Source of the DNA: Acetobacteraceae bacterium
Lineage (GTDB): Bacteria; Pseudomonadota; Alphaproteobacteria; Acetobacterales; Acetobacteraceae
Assembly: GCA_004843345.1 (NCBI GenBank)
Contig: CP039460.1
Coordinates: forward strand, 1,316,001 to 1,380,000
DNA: 64,000 nucleotides
Reading direction: 5' to 3'
Part shown: positions 62,619 to 64,000 of the stretch, in pieces
Position numbering within the stretch: position 1 is the first letter of the stretch
Layout of the letters: each line of letters begins with the position of its first letter
Notes under the pieces: generated by a model
The model's database searches: none
The model's input: only the letters and a program-made list of their open reading frames with translations
What the model was told of the DNA's origin: nothing
Program-made: the position numbers and the translations under genes

Positions 62619-64000
62619 TTAGTTTCTTTCATATAGTCCTGTGCCGTCTTCGTTTTCTGTTTCAGTAAGCGCTAAATGATAGTGTTGTTGGAGTTCTGCT
62701 AGAACCATTTGATATTGAAGGCGCAAATTTTCAGGTATGTTTTTATTCAGTTTTAAAAGGGGATAACCAACAGAGATCCAAGTTGGTTTTTTGGCTAAAA
62801 TGGCTGCAATTTCCGCATTTTCATCCTTAAGGCCAAGGGCACCTTGCTCTAAAGGCTGTCCAAGATGATTCGGATGGGGGTAACGGGTTAAATGGCAATT
62901 TGCCGTTTCTGGCGTAATATCTTGGATTTCAGCGCCGTTATAGATGAAAAGACAGCCAGGATGATTAAGTATAAGCCTTTTTTGCGTCTCATAAATCGCA
63001 ATTTTTTCTGGAGAAGAGGCGCGCCACTGGATGACATGCTCTCCTCGATAGGCAACGTAAAGGAGCACAACACAGAGAGGAATGCGTCCAAGAAATTTAA
63101 CTTGCCAGACAGCAGCGCACATAAGGGCTAAAATAGGAAGAAAGGCCAGAACAAAACGGCGTTCTGCTGCTTCAAATGTTACGAATAAAGCAGAAAAAAG
63201 TCCCCATAGCGCAATGAAAGATAGGAGTTTTTGTCGCTTTGTATCTTTTGTTAAATAGGCTTGTATCCATGCAAGGGCGAAGCTGATGAAAGCGGTGAGA
63301 AAAACAAATAGCCAGTTATAATAAGCATGAATGCAATATGCTTTTTGTTGCTTAAAACAGGAAATGACATTGGCAAAATACCATTCCTGCCAATATCCTT
63401 CCAAGGCGTAGATGAGGGCTATTAGAGTTGTTGGAAAAAGCGCAAGAGAAATCCATAAAACGCCATTTGAAAGAATGTCTGTTAAGGATTTTTGATGTTG
63501 CCAACAGAGATAGAGAAAAAAACAGCCTAGAAAAATACCATCCACGACAACGGTTGGTTTGATTTCGATGCAAATCCCGAAAAGGATCATGGCTTCAAAG
63601 GCAGTTTTCTTGAGTAGGGTATAATTTGTTTGCAAACGTTCAAAACGTAAAAGAACAAGTCCGAAAGCGATGAGAATAATTAAATTAAAAAAAATAGCTT
63701 CTCGGCCAGCATACCCATCATATTGGTTAAAAAGAGGGCAGTAGAAGAGAGCCCCCACGAAAGCGCCCAGCTTCGTTGTGAGTTCACGGCCTATTTTATA
63801 AATCAGACAAGAGCTTAACCACGCAATAAGAGTGATCGTAATATAAAACACCCAGTATCGGTACGCCCCAAAAAATGTAAACGGGGCATAAAGTAGAAAA
63901 TGTCCGAAGGGCTTCCGGTCCCAAATATCAACATAGGGAAAATGCCCATGTAACATTTGACCGCCGACATACAGATACCAATTTGTATCATCGTGTAAGA
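62619..64000 (-). CDS. GT39/ArnT-like membrane glycosyltransferase (5' end beyond window)
   Basis: The frame stays open past the ATG at 63956 to the window edge, and the additional residues (DDTNWYLYVGGQMLHGHFPY) fit the conserved first loop of GT-C enzymes, with an acidic DD and then VDIWDRKPFGHF. The true start therefore lies outside the window. Around ten helices follow and a soluble C-terminal domain of about 130 residues. Such proteins move sugars or aminosugars from a polyprenyl carrier to lipid A, O-antigen or proteins. It converges on the GT-C-like gene with a 5-base gap. Confidence 0.8.
   Translation of the reverse strand, partial: LHDDTNWYLYVGGQMLHGHFPYVDIWDRKPFGHFLLYAPFTFFGAYRYWVFYITITLIAWLSSCLIYKIGRELTTKLGAFVGALFYCPLFNQYDGYAGREAIFFNLIILIAFGLVLLRFERLQTNYTLLKKTAFEAMILFGICIEIKPTVVVDGIFLGCFFLYLCWQHQKSLTDILSNGVLWISLALFPTTLIALIYALEGYWQEWYFANVISCFKQQKAYCIHAYYNWLFVFLTAFISFALAWIQAYLTKDTKRQKLLSFIALWGLFSALFVTFEAAERRFVLAFLPILALMCAAVWQVKFLGRIPLCVVLLYVAYRGEHVIQWRASSPEKIAIYETQKRLILNHPGCLFIYNGAEIQDITPETANCHLTRYPHPNHLGQPLEQGALGLKDENAEIAAILAKKPTWISVGYPLLKLNKNIPENLRLQYQMVLAELQQHYHLALTETENEDGTGLYERN

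Overview
The window looks like chromosomal DNA of an acetic acid bacterium (Alphaproteobacteria, Acetobacteraceae) of moderate GC content. The evidence is the alphaproteobacterial order dusB-ntrY-ntrX-hfq-hflX, two OprB-type sugar porins, a molybdopterin cofactor cluster, a DUF1656/HlyD/NodT efflux set and large Hint-domain repeat proteins. No species is claimed.

Layout. 1-10.3 kb: a MscS-type channel gene cut by the window edge and pyrD on the minus strand, then dusB-ntrY-ntrX-hfq-hflX on the plus strand, ending in a clear terminator. 10.7-32.2 kb: an accessory-looking island, all plus strand. It holds a 1975-residue AIDA-like repeat protein with a C-terminal Hint domain, a degenerate AMP-ligase-like protein, a shorter 923-residue paralog of the repeat/Hint protein, a 2011-residue reducing polyketide synthase, a fatty acyl-AMP ligase and two glycosyltransferases of the TibC/Aah autotransporter-heptosyltransferase type. 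32.3 kb: tRNA-His. 32.4-35.0 kb: an SDR-like protein and an exported protein of unknown function (minus strand). 35.3-37.8 kb: a possible structured leader, rplM-rpsI, and ilvE. 37.8-42.1 kb: moeA-moaA-moaC-mobA-moaD-moaE. 42.2 kb: tRNA-Leu. 42.4-48.0 kb: a metalloprotease-like protein, a YcgN-like protein, efflux genes and a DnaJ-like chaperone. 48.0-52.4 kb: a tandem duplication containing two OprB porins, two versions of a tiny gene and a decayed dnaJ tail. 52.5-55.7 kb: an exported protein and lptF-lptG. 55.7-64 kb: a family 2 glycosyltransferase, four polytopic GT-C-like or GtrII-like membrane proteins and a HAD hydrolase, probably for surface glycan modification.

The most interesting region is the island. 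Repeats of 18-19 residues that resemble known O-heptosylation substrates are encoded with two matching glycosyltransferases. The substrates lack an autotransporter barrel and end instead in a Hint domain that keeps the Cys and T-x-x-H residues used by Hedgehog and inteins to form a thioester. The same island encodes a lipid-type PKS with an acyl-AMP ligase. Together these suggest, as a hypothesis only, a surface glycoprotein whose C-terminus is cleaved by the Hint domain and perhaps joined to a polyketide lipid or another nucleophile. The glycosylation part rests on family recognition; the lipidation part is inference.

Limits: all family assignments come from reading motifs, without database searches. 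Domain boundaries are approximate, and no promoter or transcript has been measured.
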